Shown in pieces: positions 55,385-64,000 of a stretch of DNA of 64,000 nucleotides. Origin of the DNA: Cunninghamia lanceolata (lineage: Eukaryota; Streptophyta; Pinopsida; Cupressales; Cupressaceae); the NCBI GenBank assembly GCA_027924645.1, contig BSBN01001017.1, forward strand, positions 6,164,501 to 6,228,500, written 5' to 3'. The position numbers were made by a program, and so were the translations under genes. Position 1 is the first letter of the stretch. Each line of letters starts with the position of its first letter. The notes under the pieces are model-generated. The model was not told where the DNA came from and did not search any database. It saw only the letters and a list, made by a program, of their open reading frames with translations.

Positions 55385-56212
55385 CTCAAGTCTCTTGAGT
55401 TGGGAATGTTGTCAAATGTGAATCCTGCCTTCTCAATGGCTTCTCTGCTCATCCAAGTTGCATCCTCCTGAGGCTTGTTGAGCCACTTCACCAAATACTC
55501 ATAATAGGTGTGCCTCCTAGTATGTTTAGCAATCCTTTGATCCAAAATGCATTCAATCTTATCAGGAGATGAAGGAATCAGGTCCTGAAGTGTCTGATCA
55601 ATTTGTTCCTCTACAGCAGTTGTCTGAGGATCAGATCCTTTATAGGGATAGAGGTCTAATACATTGAAGATTGGTGACAAGGCAATACCATCTGGTAGTC
55701 TGATTTTGTAGGCATTTTCTCCACATTTCCTTAGCACTTCACAAGGTCCAATCTTCTTCATAGTTAACTTAGTGTATTTACCTACAGGGAGTCTCTCCTT
55801 TTTAAGGTGTACCATGACCAAATCCCCTTCCTTGAACTACAGATCCCTTCTCTTTCTGTCAGCAGACTGTTTGTACTTTGCAGAGGTAGACTGTAACTTC
55901 TCTTTTACTTGCTCATGGATATCTCTCATCACTTGGACAAAATCAATGCACTGCTCTTCTCTAGTCCTCTGACCTATCTGAGTTCCAAAATACCTCTTGG
56001 GTGAGTGCCATAAACTATTTGAAAATGTGATAGGCCGGTACTCCTGTTCACAGTGTCATTGTAGGAGTATTCTGTTTGAGCCAAAACTGAATCCCAACTA
56101 GTACCCTACTCCTTAGTTAGGCATCTTAGAAGGTTGCCAAGTGACCTATTAATCACCTCAGTCTGACCATCAGACTAAGGATGATAGGCTGATGATAATG
56201 ACAAATTGGTAC
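55375..56212 (-). pseudogene. E integrase C-terminal part and chromodomain
   Basis: After two frameshifts (about 56210 and 55830-56000) the frame gives FKEGDLVMVHLKKERLPVG and GPCEVLRKCGENAYKIRLP (the GPY/F-type module), then ECILDQRIAKHTRR and YYEYLVKWLNKPQEDATWMS. This is a chromodomain with the aromatic Tyr/Trp residues and the E-YLVKW signature. Chromodomains are thought to steer integration toward marked chromatin. The catalytic Glu (SDGQTEVIN) lies in the upstream shifted piece after a TAG that replaces Gln. The stop TAA follows SRDLSSV. Confidence 0.9.
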
Positions 56213-56848
56213 CTAGTCATTTCCAAAGTGTCCTATGAACTTGGGGTCTCTATCAGAGATTATTAACAAAGGTAAACCATGTAATCTAACTATTTCCTTG
56301 AAGAAAAGACCAGCTATATGTGAGGCATCATGTGTGGTTTTACATGGAATGAAATGAGCCATTTTTGAGAACCTATCAACAACCAAAAAGATGCTATCAT
56401 GTCCATTCTTGGTCCTAGGCAAACCAAGTACAAAATCCATGCTTATGGAATCCCAAGGCTTTGAAGGGATAGGTAGTGGAGTGTATAGACCTGCATTTGA
56501 TGTATGCCCCTTAGCTCTTTGGCAAATTTGACAAGTTTCTACAAACTTTCTTACATCAGTTGGCAACTTTGGCCAAAAGTAGTTTCTTCTAACCAAGTCT
56601 AGGGTCTTATCAATGCCATAGTGGCCTACCATGCTGCCACAATGCTTTTCCTTAATGATATTCTCTCTAACAAACCCTATTGGGATACACAATAAACTGC
56701 CCTTGAAAAGAAAGCCATCTTGTATTAGAAAATCACAAACATTAGTATTATACATGCCTGTCATGGCTTTGCAAGCTTGGTAAGGTTCCTTGAAGTCTTC
56801 ATCTTCTTCATATTGATCTTTAATGGCATGTATACCTGTACTCTCCAA
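56213..56848 (-). pseudogene. E integrase zinc-binding and core domain
   Basis: Contains the HHCC module (HCGSMVGHYGID, CQICQRAKG), then WDSISMDFVLGLPRT (first Asp), FSKMAHFIPC and ISDRDPKF (second Asp). Those residues are intact. The chain begins after TAG 56849-56851 in the same frame as RNase H and ends through a frameshift near 56213. Confidence 0.93.
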
Positions 56849-57532
56849 CTAAATGGTTTGAACAACAAGATTCCTTTGGCTTAAGGCATCAGCTACCTTA
56901 TTGGCCACTCCCTTCTTGTGTTTAATTGAGAAAGTATATGCTTGGATGTACTCCATCCACTTGATATGCCTGTGGTTTAACTTCTGCTGCCTGTTCAAGA
57001 AGCTCAAAGCATGGTTATCAGTAAAGACAATAAACTCCTTGGGTAATAAATAGTGTCTCCACTTCCTCAATGATTAGACCATTGCATATAATTCTAGGTC
57101 ATAGGTAGAATAGTTCTATTTTGCTTCATTTAACTTCTCACTAAAGAAGGCTATAGGCCTCCCATCTTGACTTAGGACTCCCCCAACAACCCTCTTACTT
57201 GCATCACACTCTACAACAAAGACCTTGTCAAAATCAGGTAGTACAAGGACCGGTTGTTCTGATATTTTCTTCTTTAACAGTTCAAAAGCTTGACTGGCCT
57301 CATTTGTCCACACAAATACACATTTCCTGCCCCCTTTTATAGTGTCAACAAGGGGAGCACAAATAGCACTAAACCCTCTAATGAACTTCCTATAAAAACT
57401 GCATAAACCATGGAAACTTCTTACCTTAGAGGTTGTAGTAGGTGTGGGCCAATTAAGAATGGCTTCCACCTTGTTTGGATCCATCTTGAGGTTGCCCTTA
57501 GAGGTGACAAACCCCAAGAATGTCAATTCTTC
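56849..57532 (-). pseudogene. E RNase H and RT connection
   Basis: Reads FLGFVTSKGNLKMDPNKV (RT end), then VVECDASKRVVGGVLSQDGRP (RNase H first Asp), ELYAMV-stop-SLRKWRHYLL, FIVFTDNHALSFL (Asp) and GVANKVADALSQR (final Asp). TAG 57116-57118 and TAA 57074-57076 both fit Gln codons. Otherwise complete and canonical. Confidence 0.93.
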
Positions 57533-58255
57533 TTATAGGAAGACACACTTGTCAAGGTTAATTCTCAACTTCTCCTCTTGAAGCCTCCTAAGCACTTGAT
57601 GGATATGTCTTATGTGATCTTCCTTGCTGTCACTAAAAACCAATATATCATCCAAATAAACAATAATGAACTTATTAAGGAAAGGTTTTAGCACCTCATT
57701 CATCAACCTAAAGAAGGTGCTTGGTGCATTTGATAAGCCAAAAGGCATCACAACCCATTCAAATAGCCCTTCATTGGTTTTGAAGGCCGTTTTCCACTCA
57801 TCCCCTTCTCTTATCCTAATTTGGTGATAACCACTTTTTAGATCCATCTTGGTAAAATATTTAGGCCTACCCAAGCAATCCATTAAATCTTCTATCCTAG
57901 GCATTGGAAATCTATACCTGATAGTGATCTTGTTGATGGCCCTGGAATCAATGCATAGTCTCCATGTACCTTCCTTCTTTGGTGCAAGTACTACAGGAAC
58001 TGCACATGGGCTAATACTCCTCCTTATAAGTCCTCTATCCAACAAGTCTTGGATTTGTCTTGCCACTTCTGCATTTTGCTCTAGGGTCAGCTTGTAGGCT
58101 GCTTGGTTTGGTAGGGTGGATCCAGGGATGAGATCAATGCAATGACTAATCTCCCTCTTTGGTGGAAGGGCATCCTTACTTTCATCGACTATCACATCAT
58201 GAAACTTCTCCAATAGTTCCTCCACTTCTTTTGGTCCAATCCTTCTAAGAGGCTG
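57533..58255 (-). pseudogene. E reverse transcriptase
   Basis: Complete palm and fingers: CIDLIPGSTLPNQAAYKL, GLIRRSISPCAVPVVLAPKK, WRLCIDSRAINKIT, MDLKSGYHQIRI, MPFGLSNAPSTF and the catalytic VYLDDILVFS. It ends at TAA 57533-57535, where a Gln fits (FL-stop-EELTFLG). Starts after TAG 58256-58258 in the same frame as protease. All catalytic Asp residues are intact. Confidence 0.95.
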
Positions 58256-58933
58256 CTACACTTTAATCTTCTTAGGATTTGCATCCTTGGGCTTGATGAC
58301 CACTACAAAACATGGCACTTTCTCCTCCTTGAGGTTAGCCAAAAACTCCTTTTCACCTACCAACATAACTGAACTAGAAATGATCTTTTCCTTGCAGTCA
58401 TCAATCAAAGGTGTCATTGTGAACTTTTCACCATTTTTAGATAAATGAATCACATTTTGCTTACCATCATGTTGGGCACTTGTATCATGTTGCCAAGGCC
58501 TTCCAAGAATAAGGTGGCATGCATCCATATCTACTATCTCACAAAGAATCCTATCACAGTATTCACCTATCTTGAATTCAACCCAACATTGTTCTTTCAC
58601 CACAATTTGTTGGTCCTTGGTTAGCCAAAAGACCCTATAGGGGTTAGGATGAGGTATCCTTTGCAATCCTAACTTATTCACCATGTCATTAGAAGCTAAA
58701 TTTTTAGAAGAACCTGAGTCAACAATTAACTTGCAGACTTTCCCTTTTACCTTGCAAGTGGTTCTAAACAGATTGTTCCTTTGGGGTTGCTCCTTGGTGG
58801 TAGGCATGATGAGGGACCGGTTAAACATGATGCATTCTCCACTCTCTGGTGCTATAGACTTGGAAGAGGTAGTTTGATAGGAGGTGCTTCTTTGATAGTC
58901 ATCTTCTTGAAGGAGCTGCACCCTTCTGTCTTT
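58256..58933 (-). pseudogene. E protease
   Basis: CKLIVDSGSSKNLAS carries the intact catalytic D-S-G-S. CWVEFKIGEYCDRILCEI, CHLILGRPWQHDTSAQHDG and EKFTMTPL follow the known pattern of this gypsy group. It lies in one frame with gag (upstream TAG 58934-58936) and RT (TAG 58256-58258), so E had a single gag-pol frame. Confidence 0.92.
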
Positions 58934-60010
58934 CTAATTTGCAGAATTGCTTCCCATCTTCTCCAGGAATCTAAAGGACTGATGTCCTATTTGATTATAG
59001 GAAAAGCACCTTCCTGTGAACACATTGGAACCCCTGCCTCCACTTCTTCCTCTACTATTACCTCTCCCTCTAAACTGACCCTTATCAGCACTGTCTCTGT
59101 CAGCCGCCACTTGACTGCTTTCTTGTGATCTGCCATTTTGGGGTCTAGGAAAGTTGTCTCTATTCTGAAATCTACCTCTGCCTCTGAAATTCAGATTGCC
59201 TCTGCCCCTACTGCTTGAATCACCTCTCCTTCTTTGTTTGTCCTCAATCCTCAATACCATTTGAAAACATTTATGCATTGTCTCAGGGTTAAAGAGACTT
59301 AATTCATCTTGAATGGAGAACTTAAGACCATTTAGATACCTTGCAAGCTTTTGCTTTTCATTCTCAGGCATTTTGGCTTTCAAGGACATCTTGTGAAACT
59401 CCTCAGTGTATGTGCTCACATCCATGTCCTTCTGTCTCAAGTTTTGCAACTTTTTGTGCAAGTTGACTTCATATTCTTCAGGAACAAATTGTTTCTTTAT
59501 TTCAAGCACCATCTTCCTCCATGTAGTGATAGGGTTCCTATCATCCTCTATCCTCTCATTTTGAATGAAGTTCCACCAACTCAAGGCTGGTCCTTTCATT
59601 CTAGATTTGGCAATCCTCACCTTCTAATTTTTTTCCACTTCCTCACATTCAAAATAGTTCTCCATTGCCTCTATCCAATCAAGGCACTCCTCTGGGTTCA
59701 TCTTACTAGGAAACATAGGTAAATCCACCTTACTGTCCTTCCTACACAACTTTCCAAGTGCATCTAGGAATTGTCTTTCTGACATGCCTCCTTGTGGCTC
59801 TTCCATGGGCACTCCTTTTTCTTCATCTTGATCCTCTTCATCTGAATCTAAGATGACTTCTGGTTTCTTCTTCTTATCCTTATCCTTCTTCAACTTCTCT
59901 ATCTCAGCCTCCATCCTTTTGTTCTTGGCTGCTTGTTCTCTCACTATCTTTGCCAATTCAGCAGTAGTCACCTTTTGAGGAATTTCCTCCTCTTCTTCTC
60001 TATCTCCCAT
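58934..60010 (-). pseudogene. E gag
   Basis: ATG 60010 lies seven bases past the primer site (MGDREEEEE). It has an acid/Lys-rich coiled coil (KNKRMEAEIEKLKKDKDKKKK), an acidic stretch and the capsid core (LDWIEAMENYFECEEVEKN-stop-KVRIAKSRMKGPALSWWNFIQ, with TAG 59624-59626). YTEEFHKMSLKAKMP, an Arg/Gly-rich region and a decayed knuckle CFSYNQIGHQSFRF follow. Two of three knuckle Cys are replaced. Strongly similar to H gag. Confidence 0.9.
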
Positions 60011-60014
60011 CTCT

Positions 60015-60034
60015 TTGATGGCTCTAATACCACT
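60015..60034 (-). other. E primer-binding site
   Basis: The minus strand reads AGTGGTATTAGAGCC adjoining the LTR end CTCTGCATCA, a Met-tRNA-like site with C to T at one position. Confidence 0.82.
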
Positions 60035-61451
60035 TGATGCAGAGTGGCACAAGGGAAGCAACAAGGTTTAGTCTTCTCTACCCACTCACCCACTACAATA
60101 CTTCAATCCAACCAAAGTCACATCCAAGGGCATATGAAGGATTTGTAAACCAGGCTATTGTTCAATCCTCAAGACTCCTTCCACACCTTGAGACAGGTCT
60201 ACAAACACCTTTTCCACAGTTGGCTTGATCCCCAACTTCTCACAACCCTTCAACCCTTACTTGGCCTAGTGAGGCTACTAGCCCTCCTAAACCAATTTTC
60301 ACTACACAACTTGACAAAACCCTAAATGACCAGGCAAACAAATGGTGGATTTGAATACCCTTTAGGGGACTCTAATGGACTTCCAAGCCTCCAATTCCAA
60401 CTCTACTCCAGTAACTCAAAATGCCCACTAGGTCTCTAGGCCTAATTGATCAATTTAGGTCTAGGTTACAAAGCAAATGGTCTAAGTTGGGGTCATAAAC
60501 TTGGGACAGGAATTTGGATCTCTTCCACCACATGCAAACATCTTAGAAAACCACCAGGCATTCATCCACCTATCAGATTTTGTCACCTACATCACCAAAT
60601 TGCACATTTCTTGGTCAAATACATAGGGATATTTGACCTAGGGCATCACTCTAAAAATCAAAGACTGTCTTTTCCCACCAAATGCTTTTGGAATCATGTA
60701 ATATACAACCCTAGCCTACATTTCACTAAGTGGCATGAAGTTTCACCAGTTAGAATGCATTCTAGGGCAAGTTTTGTATGACAAACCTGAGGAAGGAGGA
60801 TTTCAGACCAGTCTGAGTTCAAAATGCAATATCTTCCTACTCAGACCACTTCAAGACCTCAAACTTGATGCATTGGAATCCAAACTCAACCTAGTTTCAG
60901 AAAAATCACATCGATCCACTTGGCCAAACCGTACAGTTCGTATAATAGCAGAAATTCAGGGAGAAATAGTCAGTTTTATTGGTTTTTGTGCCCAAAACTC
61001 CATACAGAAACTTCCTCTCCATTCTGGAGTAAGATGTCAACAATATCAACCCATCCAAGTCAGTATACAACTTGCAAAAATAGTTGCAACCATCAAAAGT
61101 GGGTTGGGACTGACTAAATACATGACACCTTTGGACAACTATGGTAGTTTGCATAAACACAAGGATTCTGATTGGTTTAGCTTGTCCAATGGAATCCAAA
61201 CAACTACCATACTCCCTAAAACATGACAAAACATCAAGACTACCAACTAGACTCAAAAAATCATCATTAGACCTTCTAGGCCTAAGTGACACAACTAGGG
61301 TCCAAAAGGACTAAGAATGATTTGAGGTTTATAAGATTACCCCAAATCTCTTGACCATACAAAGTGGACCTTACACCCATGGCTAGAAAGCCTTATTACA
61401 ACACACACTGAACAAAAACCTCAAAATGCTCTTAACTTATCAAAATGTTCA
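60035..61451 (-). repeat. E right LTR (5' LTR)
   Basis: 1417 bp, the same length as the left copy with few differences. Ends TGATGCAGAGTGG and AAAATGTTCA. Confidence 0.95.
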
Positions 61452-61467
61452 TAGGTGCCCTGCACCA
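61452..61467. other. 16-bp filler between E and its target duplication
   Basis: TAGGTGCCCTGCACCA lies between the E LTR end and AAAGC. Its reverse complement TGGTGCAGGGCACCTA matches the start of the H LTR (TGGTGCAGGAGCACCTA) except for one missing base. Confidence 0.85.
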
Positions 61468-62023
61468 AAAGCGCATTGAGAATGCATGTTACGAATATAC
61501 ATTGAGAAGGTACTTTGTATGACCAACATAAGAAGTCAGGAAAAGATCTATTGAAGAGACTTTGATAAGGAAATCGTGTTTAGACACATTGGTTTACCTC
61601 TGATCACTGGTGATATGCCTAAGATGACCGGTTGTGAATGGTTAGGTTATGCATTGGGAGGACTAGAGGTGTCAGAGAGAGAAGGTTGAGAGCTTCCGAT
61701 ATTGGAAGTCTGGTCAATAGTGTATCAGTATACCAAGAAAGTCAATGGTTAGTCCCACCGAATGTATATCTTGAATGCATGTTGAGAATGCATCTTTGGA
61801 ATGTACATTGCACATATACATTGTGACAGATACAAGAGGTGACTGGTAGTGGCGGTGAAGGAAACCGGTGATCGCAAGTCAATGAAAGCATATAAGTGTT
61901 CCATTGGCGTATTGGAAGAACAAGCAGGGAGCTTGCCGATGAGGATAGTCTTACCGATAGGCGAATAATGTAAAGACATACATCGGGGAGTGTTGAGTGT
62001 TGGGAGATAAAAAGATAAGGTGT
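61468..62023 (+). repeat. H 3' LTR, part 3 (truncated)
   Basis: Begins AAAGCGCATTGAG and parallels 42742-43290 of the 5' LTR. It stops near AAGATAAGGTG, about 110 bp before the LTR end, and joins C2 LTR sequence. Confidence 0.88.
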
Positions 62024-62526
62024 CGCAAGATTGTTTAGTTTTGGACCTAATTTGAATTATGTATGTTTTCTGACCTTAGAGATTGTTCCAATGGTTGTAG
62101 GTTGTATTGCTGACCTTGATTTATGTTCCAAGGTTGATGATTGGTATAAATAAATGTAATGAATCTGTGTGTAGTGTGAGTGAATATGAAGGTGCGAAGA
62201 TGAGAGTGTTTATGTTGTAAGGCAGCGAAGGTGATATGTATTGTACTTCAATGGAACTGAGCTTTGATATGTTGTAGATGCTTTTCATATCAGCTCATTT
62301 AAGTGAGCCACCCCTCTTAGTAGTAAGCCACCCCTTGACAGTGAGCCACAATTTGATAGTGAGCCTTTTTGTAGTGAGCATTCTTTTGGGCAGTGAGCCC
62401 TTTGGTAGTGATCCTCTTTTATTTTTCAGTATTGTTACTACATTTATTGTGAGCTGAAACTCAGAGTGGTTTTCCCCTTTTAGGGTTTTCCATGTAAAAA
62501 ATTGGTGTTCATGTGTGTATGTGTTG
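62024..62526 (+). repeat. C2 3' LTR, second part (truncated)
   Basis: Resumes GCAAGATTGTTTAG, parallel to 37107-37590 of the 5' LTR, with a changed AGTGAGCC array (62300-62410) and the GTGGTTTTCCCC...GGGTTTTCCATG block (62466-62492). It ends near TGTGTGTATG; the final ~150 bp are missing. Confidence 0.85.
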
Positions 62527-63480
62527 CAATAAGTTTGTTATTGATGTAAAAAGTTTGAAGGTTGATGTGTTGGTCTTTGATGTCCAAGAAACCCTAGCAC
62601 AAGAGATTCAAGAGGTGTTGATGCATATCCAAGAGATGTTCTTGCAAGCAGAGGTGTTCTTCCAATGATAGAGATGTTCTTGTAACATGCTTGATCTTTC
62701 ACAAGTAGAGATGTTCCTGTAGTGTATTTTATCAGTGATTCTTTTTAGAGGTGGTGACTTGGTGTTTCCATGTTGATGCAGACCTTCTTTTATAATGATC
62801 TCTTGATGTCCTCTTCTCTTTCTTATGGTAGAGTTGAATGTTTTGATGCAAAGGTTGATGGCTAAGTGATAATGATTTCACATTATTAGTTAATGCAAAG
62901 GGTTGCTTTGGTGGCTTGTTAATGCTCTTGCAGTGGTGTGTGTAGTGATACTTTTCACATGTGGCTTGGATGCAATGACACAAACCTCCAAAGGCACTTT
63001 GTTGATGCTCATGTCAAAGTTTTTGTTGGTGCTCATTACAAGGTTAGTGTTGCTGCTGCATGACAAGGTGTACTTGTTCATTTCATGGTGATGATGTCTA
63101 TTTTGATTTATGCCATGAAGTGCACTATGGTGATGATGTCCAATACACAAGTATTGGTTATGGAGTGCCTATCAAGAAGCATTTGTTTCAATGATTTATT
63201 ACTTGCTCCAAAAACTTAGTGAGGGTGAAGAAAACAATGGTTATTCTATTTTAGGGTTTGTAAGTGATCTAAATTTCTAAGTGTGATCTACACTCCGGAA
63301 GACCAATTCAACAAGTTCCTAAAACCCTAATTTTCAATTAACTAAACCCTATACATAAGTTATAAATCTCTTTTTGTGACATTTATGCACTTTTGTTATA
63401 AAATACAAGTGACCTACTATCAAAGGTCAAGAGCTTACTTAAGTTACAACTTAAGCATGTCATCTTTGTTAGATGACCGG
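62527..63480. other. Unassigned non-coding sequence
   Basis: Starts CAATAAGTTTG after the C2 LTR break. No ORF has a recognisable motif. Repeated short words (GATGTTCTTG, GTTGATGC, ATGGTGATGATGTC) give a weakly repetitive, T/G-rich character. Possibly an LTR-like or minisatellite-derived region that continues past the window. Confidence 0.3.
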
Positions 63481-63580
63481 CCCTCTTACCTAGGGCACTA
63501 GCTCAGTCTGGTAGGACTTCTTTCCATCAGGTGCCAAGTGAAGATCGGTGGCCGTTATTGTAAGTTGGAAGGGCGTAAAA
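63481..63580 (+). repeat. Possible SINE or tRNA-like A box
   Basis: TAGCTCAGTCTGGTAG at about 63498-63513 closely resembles a tRNA A box. A clear B box (GGTTCGANTCC) is not found in the next 60 bp, so this is only suggestive. Confidence 0.25.
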
Positions 63581-64000
63581 AAGCAAATTGAAGGTGGGCA
63601 TTTAAAATTGTTTTAATTACCAACATCTATCTACTAAGGCTTAATTTGATGGGAAGACTTTTGTATATGCATTCAGCACATGCAATGGTGTAGAGGATAA
63701 ATACAGAAAGATTAAAAGGCTAAAAATAACAAAAGCAAAAAATAGATTTAAACTCTCGTCATGCAAAAAGAATGAAGCACCCACTCTTTCAAAACATTGA
63801 TGCCTTCAGTAACTAAAGTTGTAGCATGAATTGGAGGTTTTAAAGCTCCAATATGGAAGAAGATTTAATATGGATAAAAAGGTGAATTTTAGTAGTGGAT
63901 ATCTCTATATTTTTCTACAGATAGAGATTCTTATGTAGAGGTGTCTTTATTGAGAGAAGGTGTGTGTGTAATGCATTGAGAACTATGGTCTAAATAGGAA
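63581..64000. other. Unassigned AT-rich sequence to window end
   Basis: No coding signal, LTR end or repeat relation found. Confidence 0.3.

Larger units (their letters stand above)
53951..61451 (-). mobile_element. E: full-length Ty3/gypsy chromovirus
   Basis: Two 1417-bp LTRs, a Met primer site, purine tract and a minus-strand gag-protease-RT-RNase H-integrase-chromodomain order. From gag ATG 60010 to 56213 one frame is kept over 3.8 kb, broken only by seven TAG/TAA codons; frameshifts occur only in the last part. The integrase ends with a chromodomain, the defining mark of chromoviruses. Near-identical LTRs show a fairly young insertion into the H 3' LTR. Confidence 0.95.
41929..62023 (+). 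mobile_element. H: gypsy element with gag and protease only, nested in C2 and itself split by D and E
   Basis: 5' LTR 41929-43398, Met primer site, gag and protease, then directly the 3' LTR from 45657. No RT, RNase H or integrase exists between the LTRs. Gag and protease resemble those of chromovirus E, so H may be a deletion derivative of a related gypsy. The 3' LTR is in three parts: 45657-46052, 53540-53950 and about 61468-62023. Its last ~110 bp are deleted together with ~60 bp of the C2 LTR. Confidence 0.85.
36204..62526 (+). mobile_element. C2: Ty1/copia (Sirevirus-like) element, rearranged, split by H, D and E
   Basis: The 5' LTR 36204-37740, primer site, shortened gag, protease, integrase, a coiled-coil/multi-CCHC region, purine tracts and 3' LTR start at 41054 are read in order on the plus strand. 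LTR sequence and coding parts are related to C1. RT and RNase H are missing. The 3' LTR is interrupted at 41928 by H (with D and E inside), resumes near 62024 and stops near 62526 before its expected end. Confidence 0.88.

Noticed and set aside
63435..63455. Palindrome CTTAAGTTAC-AACTTAAG as a regulatory element
   Set aside because: An isolated 8-bp inverted repeat is expected by chance in 64 kb of AT-rich DNA.
1..64000. TAG/TAA read as glutamine (variant genetic code)
   Set aside because: Many stops sit at Gln positions, but other stops replace Trp or Leu, intact ORFs B and C use few such codons, and the elements are plant types. C to T decay explains it better.

Overview
The window is plant nuclear DNA made almost wholly of nested, decayed LTR retrotransposons. 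I see no intact host gene, rRNA, tRNA or CRISPR array. Ty1/copia elements of Sirevirus type, Tat-like and chromodomain Ty3/gypsy elements, a CACTA transposase remnant, two tiny TRIM elements and a captured PDS5 cohesin-gene fragment all point to a seed plant with a large, repeat-rich genome. A conifer is plausible, but the sequence alone does not prove it.

Layout. (1) 1 to about 16520: a degenerate plus-strand Tat-like gypsy element (G1). It encodes protease, an extra RNase H, RT, RNase H and integrase, then a long extra ORF and a 3' LTR. Its integrase is split by a complete minus-strand non-autonomous LTR element (N, 4476-11487; 5-bp target duplication AAAGG) that carries a PDS5-like fragment fused to a gag-type zinc knuckle. 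(2) 16695-17396: remnant of a CACTA TNP2-like transposase. (3) 17802-25996: a full-length minus-strand copia element (C1; duplication AGAGC), with a TRIM element (18504-18833) inside its left LTR. (4) 26002-32137: old diverged LTR pieces and a second, intact TRIM (30261-30592; duplication GTACA). (5) About 30890-36203: 5' LTR-like region and gag of a second Tat-like element (G2). (6) 36204 to about 62526: a plus-strand copia element (C2) whose 3' LTR is split by a gag-protease gypsy element (H, 41929 to about 62023). The 3' LTR of H is in turn split by two minus-strand elements, D (46053-53539) and E (53951-61451). (7) 62527-64000: unassigned DNA with one weak SINE-like promoter motif.

The most unusual unit is D. 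It has LTRs, primer-binding site and polypurine tracts of a Sirevirus-like copia element, but no recognisable protease, RT, RNase H or integrase. It encodes a coiled-coil protein with four CCHC knuckles (gag-like) and two long open frames of 601 and 425 codons, probably one ancestral ~1060-codon frame, which I do not recognise. D must depend on proteins supplied in trans. C2 carries a relative of the multi-knuckle module after its integrase, where RT would be expected. E is a chromovirus with recognisable gag, protease, RT, RNase H, integrase and chromodomain, disabled mainly by single-codon stops that all look like CAG/CAA to TAG/TAA transitions.

Boundaries given with LTR ends and target duplications were read base by base. 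LTR ends of G1, G2 and the fragments at 26-31 kb are estimates. Family names come from motif recognition, not database searches.
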